A stretch of 6,845 nt of DNA from Deinococcus murrayi DSM 11303 (GCF_000482805.1 NZ_AXWT01000038.1:8001-14845); one strand, 5' to 3'. Shown: positions 1 to 6,845, counted from the stretch's first letter. Notes: generated by a model not told the origin, from the letters alone. Made by a program: numbers and translations.

Positions 1-36
1 TTGAACAGCTAAACAGTCATCGTTCAAGGAGACTCC
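1..36 (+). promoter_or_regulatory. Transposase leader: Shine-Dalgarno site and 6-bp inverted repeat
   Basis: AAGGAG at 26-31 is a strong Shine-Dalgarno sequence, 5 nt before the GTG at 37, and it decides the start. A perfect inverted repeat, TTGAAC (1-6) and GTTCAA (22-27), encloses 15 nt; its right arm overlaps the first two bases of the Shine-Dalgarno sequence. It could be a protein-binding dyad (for example part of a resolution or operator site) or a weak leader hairpin. The promoter must lie left of the window or in the first bases; no convincing -10 box is visible. Confidence 0.6.
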
Positions 37-2994
<2,958 letters not shown>

Positions 2995-3063
2995 GCGCGA
3001 CGCAACAGAGCGGCCAGGTGAACCAGCACCTTCCTGTCTAGCCCTTTTGCGAGCCAGCGCAGC

Positions 3064-3085
3064 GACCCTGGCGGAGGCCCAGGTC
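3064..3085 (+). terminator. Weak hairpin after the transposase
   Basis: GACC (3064-3067) and TGG (3069-3071) pair with CCA (3079-3081) and GGTC (3082-3085), giving a 7-bp stem with one bulged C and a 7-nt loop. There is no T-run after it, so it is at best a weak or factor-dependent terminator about 70 bp after the transposase stop. It may also be chance in GC-rich DNA. Confidence 0.2.
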
Positions 3086-3152
3086 CAGCAGTGCCCACAA
3101 AACGTCCATCTCCTCTCCCTGAAGAACCCAGCTTCTTACCACCCTCCGCGAG

Positions 3153-3284
3153 GTGTCGCCGGGCCGGGGGCGTCAATACGCGCTGTGGTGGCGGATGTGG
3201 GTGAGGCTCCCCCTGTGGGCGCGGTGGCTGCTCGGTCTGGTGTTGCTTATGGCGGGCATCTGGCAGAGCGTGACCGGGGGATAA
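3153..3284 (+). CDS. Possible small single-span membrane protein (43 codons)
   Basis: An open frame runs from just after a TGA at 3120-3122 to a TAA at 3282-3284. From the GTG at 3153 it encodes 43 residues. The middle, RLPLWARWLLGLVLLMAGIW, looks like one transmembrane helix with basic residues and tryptophans on its N-terminal side (WWRMWVRLPLWAR). Third codon positions are mostly G or C, as in the real genes here. There is no clear ribosome binding site for the GTG; an internal ATG at 3195 would give 29 residues. It may be a genuine small membrane protein, or the 3' stub of a longer gene cut off when the transposon region was rearranged, since the frame stays open upstream of the GTG to 3123. 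I do not recognise a family. Confidence 0.35.
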   Translation: MSPGRGRQYALWWRMWVRLPLWARWLLGLVLLMAGIWQSVTGG

Positions 3285-3299
3285 CCCTCCCGGCGTCAC
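3270..3299. terminator. Possible bidirectional hairpin between convergent genes
   Basis: GTGA-CCGGG-GG (3270-3280) can pair with CC-CCCGG-TCAC (3285-3299) around an ATAA loop, with small bulges (CT at 3287-3288 and CG at 3294-3295). It overlaps the TGA stop (3298-3296) of the coiled-coil gene and the stop of the small + strand ORF. No T-run follows on either strand, so intrinsic termination would be weak. Confidence 0.3.
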
Positions 3300-3874
3300 T
3301 GCCTCAACAAGGCCCGCAACAGTCGCACCAATAGGGGCGCGGGGCGGGGTGTCGGCGTGGCGCTCGGGGGGGCAGGCGCAGGGCGGGCGCGTACTTCCTC
3401 GCGGAGTTCACGCAGCGCCTGGGCCTGCTGCTGCTGGGCATTCCCCAGGGCGCGGAGGGCGGCGGCGATCTCGGCGTCTCGCTCATCGAGGCCGCGCAGT
3501 AGGGCCGTGATGCCTTCGCCCTGGCGCTGCACCTGGGCGGCTAGGTCGTCCAGCTTCTCCAACGCCCGCCCTGCGTCCGGGGGGGCGGGCACGTCCACTA
3601 GGCGCACCAGGTCGCGGCCTTCGCGGATGGCAAGCAGGGCGGCGCGGGTGCTTTCGGCGTGGCCGTCCCTCACGGCTTCATGGGCGGCCATGACCCGCTG
3701 GGTGGCTTCTGGCGTCCAGAGTCGGCGGTGCTGGGCATCCCTCGGCAGCGACTCAAAGACCTGTTCATAGTCCGCAGAGATGCGCCGGAAGGTCGAACCG
3801 CTCACCCCGAGGCGGGCGGCAACGTCACCGGGCGCGTAGTGGACGCGCTCGCCCCTCTCTGTGACTGTTTGCAC
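3296..3874 (-). CDS. MerR-like HTH protein with coiled coil and C-terminal hydrophobic-basic helix
   Basis: This 192-aa protein reads in three parts. Residues about 12-65 look like a MerR/KfrA-type winged helix-turn-helix (YAPGDVAARLGVSGSTFRRI, then RLWTPEATQRVMAAH). Residues about 101-162 are a long charged helix rich in E, R, Q and A, very likely a coiled coil. A Pro/Ala linker (about 164-180) leads to LLVRLLRALLRQ, a short helix with leucines on one face and arginines on the other. That plan recalls plasmid KfrA proteins and Bacillus RacA, which bind DNA and help organise or anchor it, so I infer a DNA-binding partition or maintenance accessory; a plain autoregulating repressor is the alternative. 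The GTG start has no Shine-Dalgarno site. A TATCGT box ends 7 nt upstream, suggesting leaderless translation. The gene lies 111 bp downstream of the resolvase on the same strand, with three direct repeats in the gap that are candidate binding sites. Confidence 0.75.
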   Translation of the reverse strand: MQTVTERGERVHYAPGDVAARLGVSGSTFRRISADYEQVFESLPRDAQHRRLWTPEATQRVMAAHEAVRDGHAESTRAALLAIREGRDLVRLVDVPAPPDAGRALEKLDDLAAQVQRQGEGITALLRGLDERDAEIAAALRALGNAQQQQAQALRELREEVRARPAPAPPSATPTPRPAPLLVRLLRALLRQ

Positions 3875-3881
3875 GTTCTGT

Positions 3882-3887
3882 ACGATA
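3882..3887 (-). promoter_or_regulatory. Candidate -10 box of a leaderless transcript (coiled-coil gene)
   Basis: On the - strand TATCGT (TANNNT type, 4 of 6 to TATAAT) is followed by 7 nt, ACAGAAC, and then the GTG start at 3874. A transcript starting 6-8 nt after the box would begin at or beside the start codon. No good -35 is visible 16-18 bp upstream, where the DNA is very GC-rich. Confidence 0.4.
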
Positions 3888-3901
3888 ACCTGGGGATGAC
3901 A

Positions 3902-3946
3902 CGCTCGGGGGGCGGGCGACGCTCGGGCGCATGGGCGGCGCTCGGG
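3902..3946. repeat. Three CGCTCGGG direct repeats, 18-19 bp apart
   Basis: CGCTCGGG occurs at 3902-3909, 3920-3927 and 3939-3946, with start-to-start spacing of 18 and 19 bp; a near copy, CGCTGGGG, lies at 3951-3958. The sequence after each copy is also similar (runs of GGGCG). The repeats lie in the gap between the resolvase stop and the start of the HTH coiled-coil gene, the usual place for operator or iteron-like sites. Spacing near two helical turns would put the copies on nearly the same DNA face. Another copy at 3361 lies inside coding sequence, so GC bias could explain part of this. Confidence 0.45.
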
Positions 3947-3985
3947 CGGGCGCTGGGGCGAGCGCGTAACCTACGGCCTGGGGAG

Positions 3986-4666
3986 CTAATCCTTCTCGGT
4001 GGTTGGCTTCGTTCTGTCGAGCAGCCGCTTAACCTGTACTGCTGACCAGTTGCCGCCCTGGCGAGTAGAGAAGCCATGACCCTGAAGATGAGCTGCTATC
4101 TCTCGCAAACTGTGGCCCTGGCTGCGCAGATTCCGGGCGTAAGCCGTGGCGGTTCTCATGGCGTTGACTGCCGCTGATCGGGTGGCGGCAGCTCCGGCCT
4201 GCCGGGCCTTCTGAGTGAGGTTCTCCGGCTTCCCCAGGGACAGCCCACGGGCCTTCCGGGCGGCCAGAGCCGCTTTGGTTCGGGTGGAGATCAGGGCGGC
4301 TTCCCGCTCGGCCACGGCGGCCATGACGTGAATGGTTAGGTTGTCCGCCTCGGGCATGTCTACGGCGACGAAGCGCACGCCACTTTCCATCAGGGAAGCG
4401 ACAAAGGCGACGTTGCGGGCCAGGCGGTCCAGCTTGGCGATCAGCAGGACCCCGCCCGCGCGCCGGGTGCGCTCTAGGGCGGCCATCAGCTCAGGCCGTG
4501 CCCGCTTACGGGTGCCGGTCTCGATCTCGGTGAACTCGGCCATCAGCTCCAGGCCTTGTGCCCTGGCATAGGTCAGCACGGCGGCGCGCTGGGCCTCTAG
4601 TCCCAATCCAGACTGGCCCTGCTTGGCGGTGGAGACGCGGTAGTAGGCGACGGCGGGGAGGATCAC
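3986..4666 (-). CDS. Small serine recombinase (resolvase/invertase family)
   Basis: This 226-aa site-specific recombinase of the resolvase/invertase family is likely to resolve plasmid dimers or transposition cointegrates. The catalytic domain (about 1-145) has the expected Y-x-R-V-S signature (YYRVSTAKQ) with the nucleophile at S12 and partner R10, then KLDRLARN with D80, R81 and R84, followed by the long E-helix (AALISTRTKAALAARKARG) and the GKP junction. Residues about 185-220 (SLREIAAHLQGHGFSTRQGG, then WSAVQVKRLL) form the C-terminal helix-turn-helix for DNA binding. It starts with GTG; an in-frame TAA lies four codons upstream, so no longer start exists, and there is no Shine-Dalgarno site. 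A promoter whose -10 box ends 6 nt before the GTG suggests a leaderless mRNA. The gene lies beyond the 3' end of the transposase gene, which is atypical for a Tn3 tnpR, so it may belong to the plasmid or to another element. The stop is TAG. Confidence 0.93.
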   Translation of the reverse strand: MILPAVAYYRVSTAKQGQSGLGLEAQRAAVLTYARAQGLELMAEFTEIETGTRKRARPELMAALERTRRAGGVLLIAKLDRLARNVAFVASLMESGVRFVAVDMPEADNLTIHVMAAVAEREAALISTRTKAALAARKARGLSLGKPENLTQKARQAGAAATRSAAVNAMRTATAYARNLRSQGHSLREIAAHLQGHGFSTRQGGNWSAVQVKRLLDRTKPTTEKD

Positions 4667-4672
4667 CCGTAC

Positions 4673-4700
4673 ATGTTACAGGGCGCATCGGGGCGTTCAA
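4673..4700 (-). promoter_or_regulatory. Resolvase promoter, sigma70-like, leaderless
   Basis: On the - strand TTGAAC (4700-4695) and TAACAT (4678-4673) stand 16 bp apart, each matching 4 of 6 consensus bases (TTGACA and TATAAT). The -10 ends 6 nt before the GTG start at 4666, so transcription should begin at or next to the start codon. The TGTTACAG/CTGTAACA dyad covers the -10 in one arm and lies just upstream of the -35 with the other. A protein bound there, most simply the resolvase itself, would block RNA polymerase. Confidence 0.6.
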
Positions 4701-4747
4701 GAACTGTAACACGTCAAAAACAGATGTTTTCTGTTGCCGTGTCCCCC

Positions 4748-4763
4748 CACTGCTCCAGCAGTG
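4748..4763 (-). other. Hairpin abutting the toxin stop codon
   Basis: In the toxin transcript the TGA stop (4766-4764) is followed at once by CACTGC-TGGA-GCAGTG, a 6-7-bp perfect stem. A G-run follows rather than a U-run, so it is not a standard intrinsic terminator. It may be a 3' stabilising or weak terminating hairpin, or one subsite of the resolvase-binding region. Confidence 0.45.
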
Positions 4764-5135
4764 TCACACGCTGAAGATGAGCCGCACCGCTGCGTGAACC
4801 GGGGCGTACTCCTCCGGGGTCAAGGTGCCTAAGTAGCGGGACACGCGTGAGGCGTCGAGGGCGCGTGTCTGGTCGATAAGGGCGATGGAATCCACACGTA
4901 GCCCACCCGCACCGGCCCTTAGCACGGGATACAGGTCAGGGGCCGCCGTCACCCACGCCTGCCCCCGGAAGGTGGTCACTGGGGCGAGCATCAGCACCGG
5001 GAAGCGGGGTCGCCCGGCATTGGTGGGCAGCCCGACCAGGACGGCAGGGCGGGGGCCTTCCTGTTCATGCCCGCTCGGGTCATGTTCGGGGAAGTCGGCC
5101 ACGAACACCGCGCCGGGCGTCAGGGCCACCGTCAC
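4764..5135 (-). CDS. PemK/MazF-family toxin of a type II toxin-antitoxin pair
   Basis: This 123-aa protein has the PemK/MazF fold signature; family members are ribosome-independent or translation-dependent mRNA endonucleases held inactive by their antitoxin. The visible family pattern is GAVFVADFPEHDPSGHEQEG with RPAVLV after it (E24, Q25, G27, R29, P30), then VLMLAPVTTF (T54/T55 in the position of the conserved catalytic Thr), and near the C-terminus LRVDSIALIDQTRAL, where family members carry I-D-x-x-R. R29 corresponds to the family's key Arg. It starts with GTG, and that GTGA overlaps the antitoxin's TGA stop by 4 nt, so translation is probably coupled. A perfect 8-bp hairpin covers the first two bases of the start codon. 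No residue essential to the family seems to be missing. mRNA cleavage specificity cannot be told from sequence. Confidence 0.88.
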   Translation of the reverse strand: MTVALTPGAVFVADFPEHDPSGHEQEGPRPAVLVGLPTNAGRPRFPVLMLAPVTTFRGQAWVTAAPDLYPVLRAGAGGLRVDSIALIDQTRALDASRVSRYLGTLTPEEYAPVHAAVRLIFSV

Positions 5136-5518
5136 TCGCCACCAATGGCGAGTTCACCGTCAGGTCCCACCCGCACCGGCTCGCCCAGGGTGTAGGGGTC
5201 TGCGCCGCCCCAGTCGTACGGCTCGAACTCACCCAGGCGCGAGGCATCGCCGTCCAGCCACGCCCGCGCTTCGCGGTCAGGCCCCGGCACCGTGACCGCT
5301 TGCAGCAGGTCGGCAGGGCTGACCGGCTCGCCCGTCAGCTCCTCCAACGTACTCATGACGGCCCCCAGGGTGCTCAGGTCAACGCGGCTCGCCTCACCCC
5401 GCGCGAGGGCGTACACGGTGCGCTCGCTGACCCGCCCGCGCGCCGCCTGGACCAGTCGGTAGGCGCTCAGGCCGTGCGCGGCCAGATAATGCCGGAGAGT
5501 GAACTGAACCGTTCGCAT
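5132..5518 (-). CDS. Xre-type HTH antitoxin partner of the PemK/MazF-like toxin
   Basis: This 128-aa protein has an N-terminal Xre/Cro-like helix-turn-helix: FTLRHYLAAHGLSAYRLVQA (6-25), then RVSERTVYALARGEA (29-43) and LSTLGAVMSTLEELTGEPVS (48-67), the usual helix pattern of short DNA-binding antitoxins. Residues about 80-128 form an acidic tail (DREARAWLDGDASRLGEFEP, then YDWGGADPY), the likely toxin-binding part. MazF-family toxins more often pair with AbrB-like or RHH antitoxins, but Xre-type partners are known. The ATG start has no Shine-Dalgarno site; an extended -10 box lies 9 nt upstream, so the mRNA may be leaderless or nearly so. Antitoxin first, toxin second, with a 4-nt overlap, is the classic TA order. 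Like most antitoxins it probably represses its own promoter through the HTH domain, alone or with the toxin. Confidence 0.85.
   Translation of the reverse strand: MRTVQFTLRHYLAAHGLSAYRLVQAARGRVSERTVYALARGEASRVDLSTLGAVMSTLEELTGEPVSPADLLQAVTVPGPDREARAWLDGDASRLGEFEPYDWGGADPYTLGEPVRVGPDGELAIGGE
5134..5153 (-). promoter_or_regulatory. Perfect hairpin on the toxin start codon
   Basis: In the antitoxin-toxin mRNA, ACTCGCCA (5153-5146) and TGGCGAGT (5141-5134) are perfect 8-bp arms around a 4-nt TTGG loop. The 3' arm includes the first two bases of the toxin GTG (5135-5133) and any upstream ribosome-binding bases such as GGTGG. Folded, it would close off independent initiation on the toxin; ribosomes finishing the antitoxin would open it. 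This would help keep antitoxin output above toxin output. Confidence 0.6.
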
Positions 5519-5527
5519 AGTGGCAAC

Positions 5528-5536
5528 ATCTTACCA
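5528..5536 (-). promoter_or_regulatory. Toxin-antitoxin promoter, extended -10
   Basis: On the - strand TGG (5536-5534) directly precedes TAAGAT (5533-5528), giving an extended -10 element (TGN-TANNNT). The antitoxin ATG begins 9 nt after it. No convincing -35 is seen at 16-18 bp. Transcription from here would start within about 3 nt of the ATG, and the terminator at 5613-5643 separates this promoter from the membrane-protein gene upstream. Confidence 0.5.
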
Positions 5537-5612
5537 GTAACGATGCTGGGTTTTCTTGACTTGCAGCAGGGGGAGGTTCCGGGCCTCCGCGTTCCCCGCT
5601 TGGAAGTGTTGG

Positions 5613-5643
5613 GAACAAAAACACCCAGCGCAGTGCCGGGTGT
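5613..5643 (-). terminator. Intrinsic terminator of the membrane-protein gene
   Basis: Eleven bases after the TGA of the membrane-protein gene, on the - strand, ACACCC (5643-5638) pairs with GGGTGT (5626-5621) across an 11-nt loop that can itself form a GC/GC pair. TTTTGTTC (5620-5613) follows, extending the stem's last T into a TTTTTGTT tract. This is a standard Rho-independent terminator and the best one in the window. Confidence 0.8.
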
Positions 5644-5654
5644 CAGGGTCGAAT

Positions 5655-6410
5655 TCAGGGTTTACCTGCCCCGCTCTTTGTCACCGGATCGGTCGCGGGG
5701 GCGGGGACCGTTGTTGCCTTCCCTGATGTCTGTTCCTTTGTGGACGTCGATGTAGTCGGGCTTGGGGCGGGCGTCTGGATCTGGCTGGGGGTTGGGTTGC
5801 TGCTGGGGGCGTTCGTCGTTGGCCATGTCGAGTTTAGGCTACCAGTTTGGGGAGCCGAGACGGGAACTTTGCTCAGAACAATGTAAATCAGGGCAAGGAA
5901 CAGCACTCCACCCAAGACCTTCTGCTGATTATTCACGCATTCACCTTTGCATTTAATCAGTTCAAGATTCCAACCATATAAATCTTGTATGTTCTCAAAA
6001 TTGCTTCTCAGAACTCCGTTGGGGTACTTTGTTTCCTCTCTCAACTCCCGAAGCTGCTTTTTGCTGGGCATTTTCACGCCCCTTGGCTTGACTGCTTGAA
6101 TATGAAAATAATAAACGTAGCCTACGCAGATAGCAGATAGAATTATAGCCAAAAGGTCAAACCATTTTAAGGTTGCTATCTCTGGAGGCTTCCTAATCAA
6201 AAATGCAAATCCCATGATTGCGGTTGCAGCAGTCAAGTTATTTCGAGATTTCTCTTCTAGACTCTTAATCACATTTTCCGAATAAGAGAACATTTCTTTT
6301 GAAAACTCATAAATCTTCTCGTACCGCTTAACCTCGTCGAATTTAGGATGCTCTGGAAGAGCAGTGGATTTTATTTCTGTCTGGCTTCCTGAATCTAAAT
6401 CTGCATCCAT
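5655..6410 (-). CDS. Predicted three-span membrane protein with Pro/Thr/Ser-rich tail, unknown function
   Basis: I do not recognise a named family for this 251-aa protein. A charged N-terminal helix (about 24-57, KRYEKIYEFSKEMFSYSENV and on) leads into a first hydrophobic span (about 58-72), a second (about 83-104, FDLLAIILSAICVGYVYYFH), a basic loop, and a third (about 165-181, VLGGVLFLALIYIVLS). Residues 183-251 are low complexity, almost all P, T, S and A. A helix of the form Y-S-E-x-V-I-x-S-L-E-E-K-S running into the first span recalls small membrane proteins found as effectors in defence loci, but that is only a resemblance. The ATG lies 3 nt after the TAA of the methyltransferase remnant, so it was probably translated by coupling; no ribosome binding site is clear. 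The membrane part is strikingly AT-rich (hand count 30-38% GC at 6121-6180 and 6241-6300) against about 58% for the tail at 5701-5760, a sign of transfer or a chimeric gene. Confidence 0.8.
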   Translation of the reverse strand: MDADLDSGSQTEIKSTALPEHPKFDEVKRYEKIYEFSKEMFSYSENVIKSLEEKSRNNLTAATAIMGFAFLIRKPPEIATLKWFDLLAIILSAICVGYVYYFHIQAVKPRGVKMPSKKQLRELREETKYPNGVLRSNFENIQDLYGWNLELIKCKGECVNNQQKVLGGVLFLALIYIVLSKVPVSAPQTGSLNSTWPTTNAPSSNPTPSQIQTPAPSPTTSTSTKEQTSGKATTVPAPATDPVTKSGAGKP

Positions 6411-6413
6411 AAA

Positions 6414-6788
6414 TTAGCTTTTCGTGGTACGTGATTTACGGACTCGTTTCGGTGTGGCCTGGCTTTCCAGCGTTGGCACTAGCTCCTGATACTTGGTCAG
6501 CAGCAGGGCGAGGCGTTGCGCCTCCGTGCTGCTCCCCTTCAGGCCGTATAGGGCTTCTACAGCGCGGTCAAGGGCGTTGTGAGCGGTGCGAAGTTCGGCG
6601 GGCATGAAGTTTGGGTCGTACATCTGGGCGAGGGTGCTGCTGGGGTACTTCTCGCGGGCCTCCAGCACCTGACGGGCGGCCCTCTCGACGGCGGCCACCT
6701 GCGCGGGCTTCAGGGCGGCGCGGTCAGGCCAGGGGAACGTGTTGTAACTGAGGTCTTTGCTGTACCTGTAGCGGCTTTCGAGGCGTCC
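6414..6788 (-). pseudogene. 3' remnant of a type IIL (MmeI-like) restriction-methyltransferase gene
   Basis: About 124 C-terminal residues remain of what is normally a 900-1000-aa single-chain protein with restriction, N6-adenine methylation and target recognition functions. The visible signatures belong to the MmeI C-terminal region: GRLESRYRYSKDL, then SYNTFPWPD, followed by a helical stretch (VERAARQVLEAREKYPSSTL) and YDPNFMPAELRTAHNALDRA, then ALYGLKG. The frame stays open leftward-in-gene to the window edge, but before the glycine at 6788-6786 the translation (VQFSGSRPS and beyond) no longer resembles the family, and there the DNA becomes an IS-like end. The catalytic NPPY motif and target recognition domain are therefore not joined to this piece. 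A start at the GTG of 6698 would give only 94 aa, probably not a real gene. It ends with a basic tail (PKRVRKSRTTKS) and TAA, 3 nt before the membrane-protein ATG, so the two were probably one operon. Confidence 0.8.
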
Positions 6789-6791
6789 GCT

Positions 6792-6845
6792 TGGTCTGCT
6801 CCCCGAAAACTGGACGGTCAGGACTAGAGACTCAGGCTCGCCCCC
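6792..6845. mobile_element. End of an insertion sequence, probably IS3 family, continuing past the window
   Basis: TGGTCTGCTCCCCGAAAACT begins at 6792 and is followed by GGACGGTCAGG. It has the shape of IS3-family ends: terminal TG, then a C-run, an A-rich stretch and a TGGAC- or CAGAC-like block, compare IS2. It starts just where the methyltransferase remnant stops resembling its family. The first 54 bp hold no recognisable gene start, so the transposase reading frames would lie beyond the right edge. Target duplication and second end cannot be checked here. Confidence 0.55.

Larger units (their letters stand above)
2995..3295. other. Convergent intergenic region, expected place of the transposon end
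   Basis: About 300 bp lie between the transposase stop and the stop of the convergent coiled-coil gene. It holds two weak hairpins (3064-3085 and 3270-3299) and a possible 43-codon + strand ORF (3153-3284), listed separately. I searched it for a Tn3-type 38-bp inverted repeat ending in CCCC and found nothing convincing. No RNA gene is visible. Confidence 0.5.
4671..4763. other. Candidate res / resolvase-binding region (clustered dyads)
   Basis: The gap between the resolvase and toxin genes contains three dyads: TGTTACAG (4674-4681) with CTGTAACA (4704-4711), perfect 8-bp arms with 22 bp between; AAAACA (4717-4722) with TGTTTT (4725-4730), perfect 6-bp arms around GA; and CACTGCT (4748-4754) with AGCAGTG (4757-4763), perfect 7-bp arms around CC. 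Tn3-type res sites consist of several inverted subsites directly upstream of the resolvase gene, and this stretch has that position and general form. It is also less GC-rich than its flanks. The subsites do not match the Tn3/gamma-delta consensus, so the assignment is an inference. Confidence 0.5.

Noticed and set aside
3037..3067. A - strand segment starting GGGTCGCTGCGC and running to GGGCTAG, resembling a Tn3 terminal repeat
   Set aside because: It has only three leading G's, aligns poorly with the known TAAG-ended repeats, and has no inverted partner anywhere in the window.
5572..5588. GGAGG/CCTCC hairpin upstream of the antitoxin promoter
   Set aside because: Only five pairs, with a 7-nt loop, no T-run and no relation to a start or stop codon; the real terminator is at 5613-5643.
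6414..6698. Treating the 94-codon frame from the GTG at 6698 as an independent small gene
   Set aside because: Codons upstream of 6698 continue the MmeI-like signature (SYNTFPWPD), so the GTG is an internal valine of a truncated gene.
3166..6845. GGGGGCG at 3166-3172 and its inverse CGCCCCC at 6839-6845 as paired transposon ends
   Set aside because: Only these seven bases match; the next 20 bases of the two sites are unrelated, and such G-runs are common in this DNA.

Overview
The window looks like accessory DNA, probably plasmid-borne, from a GC-rich bacterium. My best guess is Deinococcus. This rests on three things: GC-rich coding with abundant GTG starts, three promoters that look leaderless with TANNNT -10 boxes (leaderless mRNAs of this kind are well documented in Deinococcus deserti), and the general look of the proteins. 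No sequence search was run, so the host is an inference.

Layout. The left 3 kb holds one complete Tn3-family transposase on the + strand (37-2994) with a full DDE triad and a good ribosome binding site. No terminal inverted repeat could be identified on either side. About 300 bp follow, with weak hairpins and a possible 43-codon single-span membrane ORF. Everything to the right is on the - strand, convergent with the transposase. Read in its own direction from right to left, it contains: the end of an insertion sequence (probably IS3 family, running out of the window); the 3' remnant of a type IIL (MmeI-like) restriction-methyltransferase gene cut by that element; an AT-rich gene for a three-span membrane protein with a Pro/Thr/Ser-rich tail, closed by a textbook intrinsic terminator; an Xre-type antitoxin and PemK/MazF-type toxin pair with a 4-nt overlap; a small serine recombinase (resolvase) with dyad repeats in its promoter; and a MerR-like DNA-binding protein with a coiled coil and a short basic-hydrophobic C-terminal helix, preceded by three direct repeats.

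How the parts may work together. Resolvase, toxin-antitoxin pair and KfrA/RacA-like DNA-binding coiled-coil protein lie side by side on one strand. Together they look like a replicon-maintenance cassette: dimer resolution, addiction, and possible partition or nucleoid-type binding. The restriction remnant and the foreign-looking membrane gene are probably part of a decayed defence or accessory block beside it, and the transposase and IS end are the mobile elements that shuffled the region. The most informative small-scale signals are the leaderless promoter pattern of three neighbouring genes, a perfect 8-bp hairpin sitting exactly on the toxin start codon, a dyad that brackets the resolvase promoter, and the junction where the IS end interrupts the methyltransferase frame.
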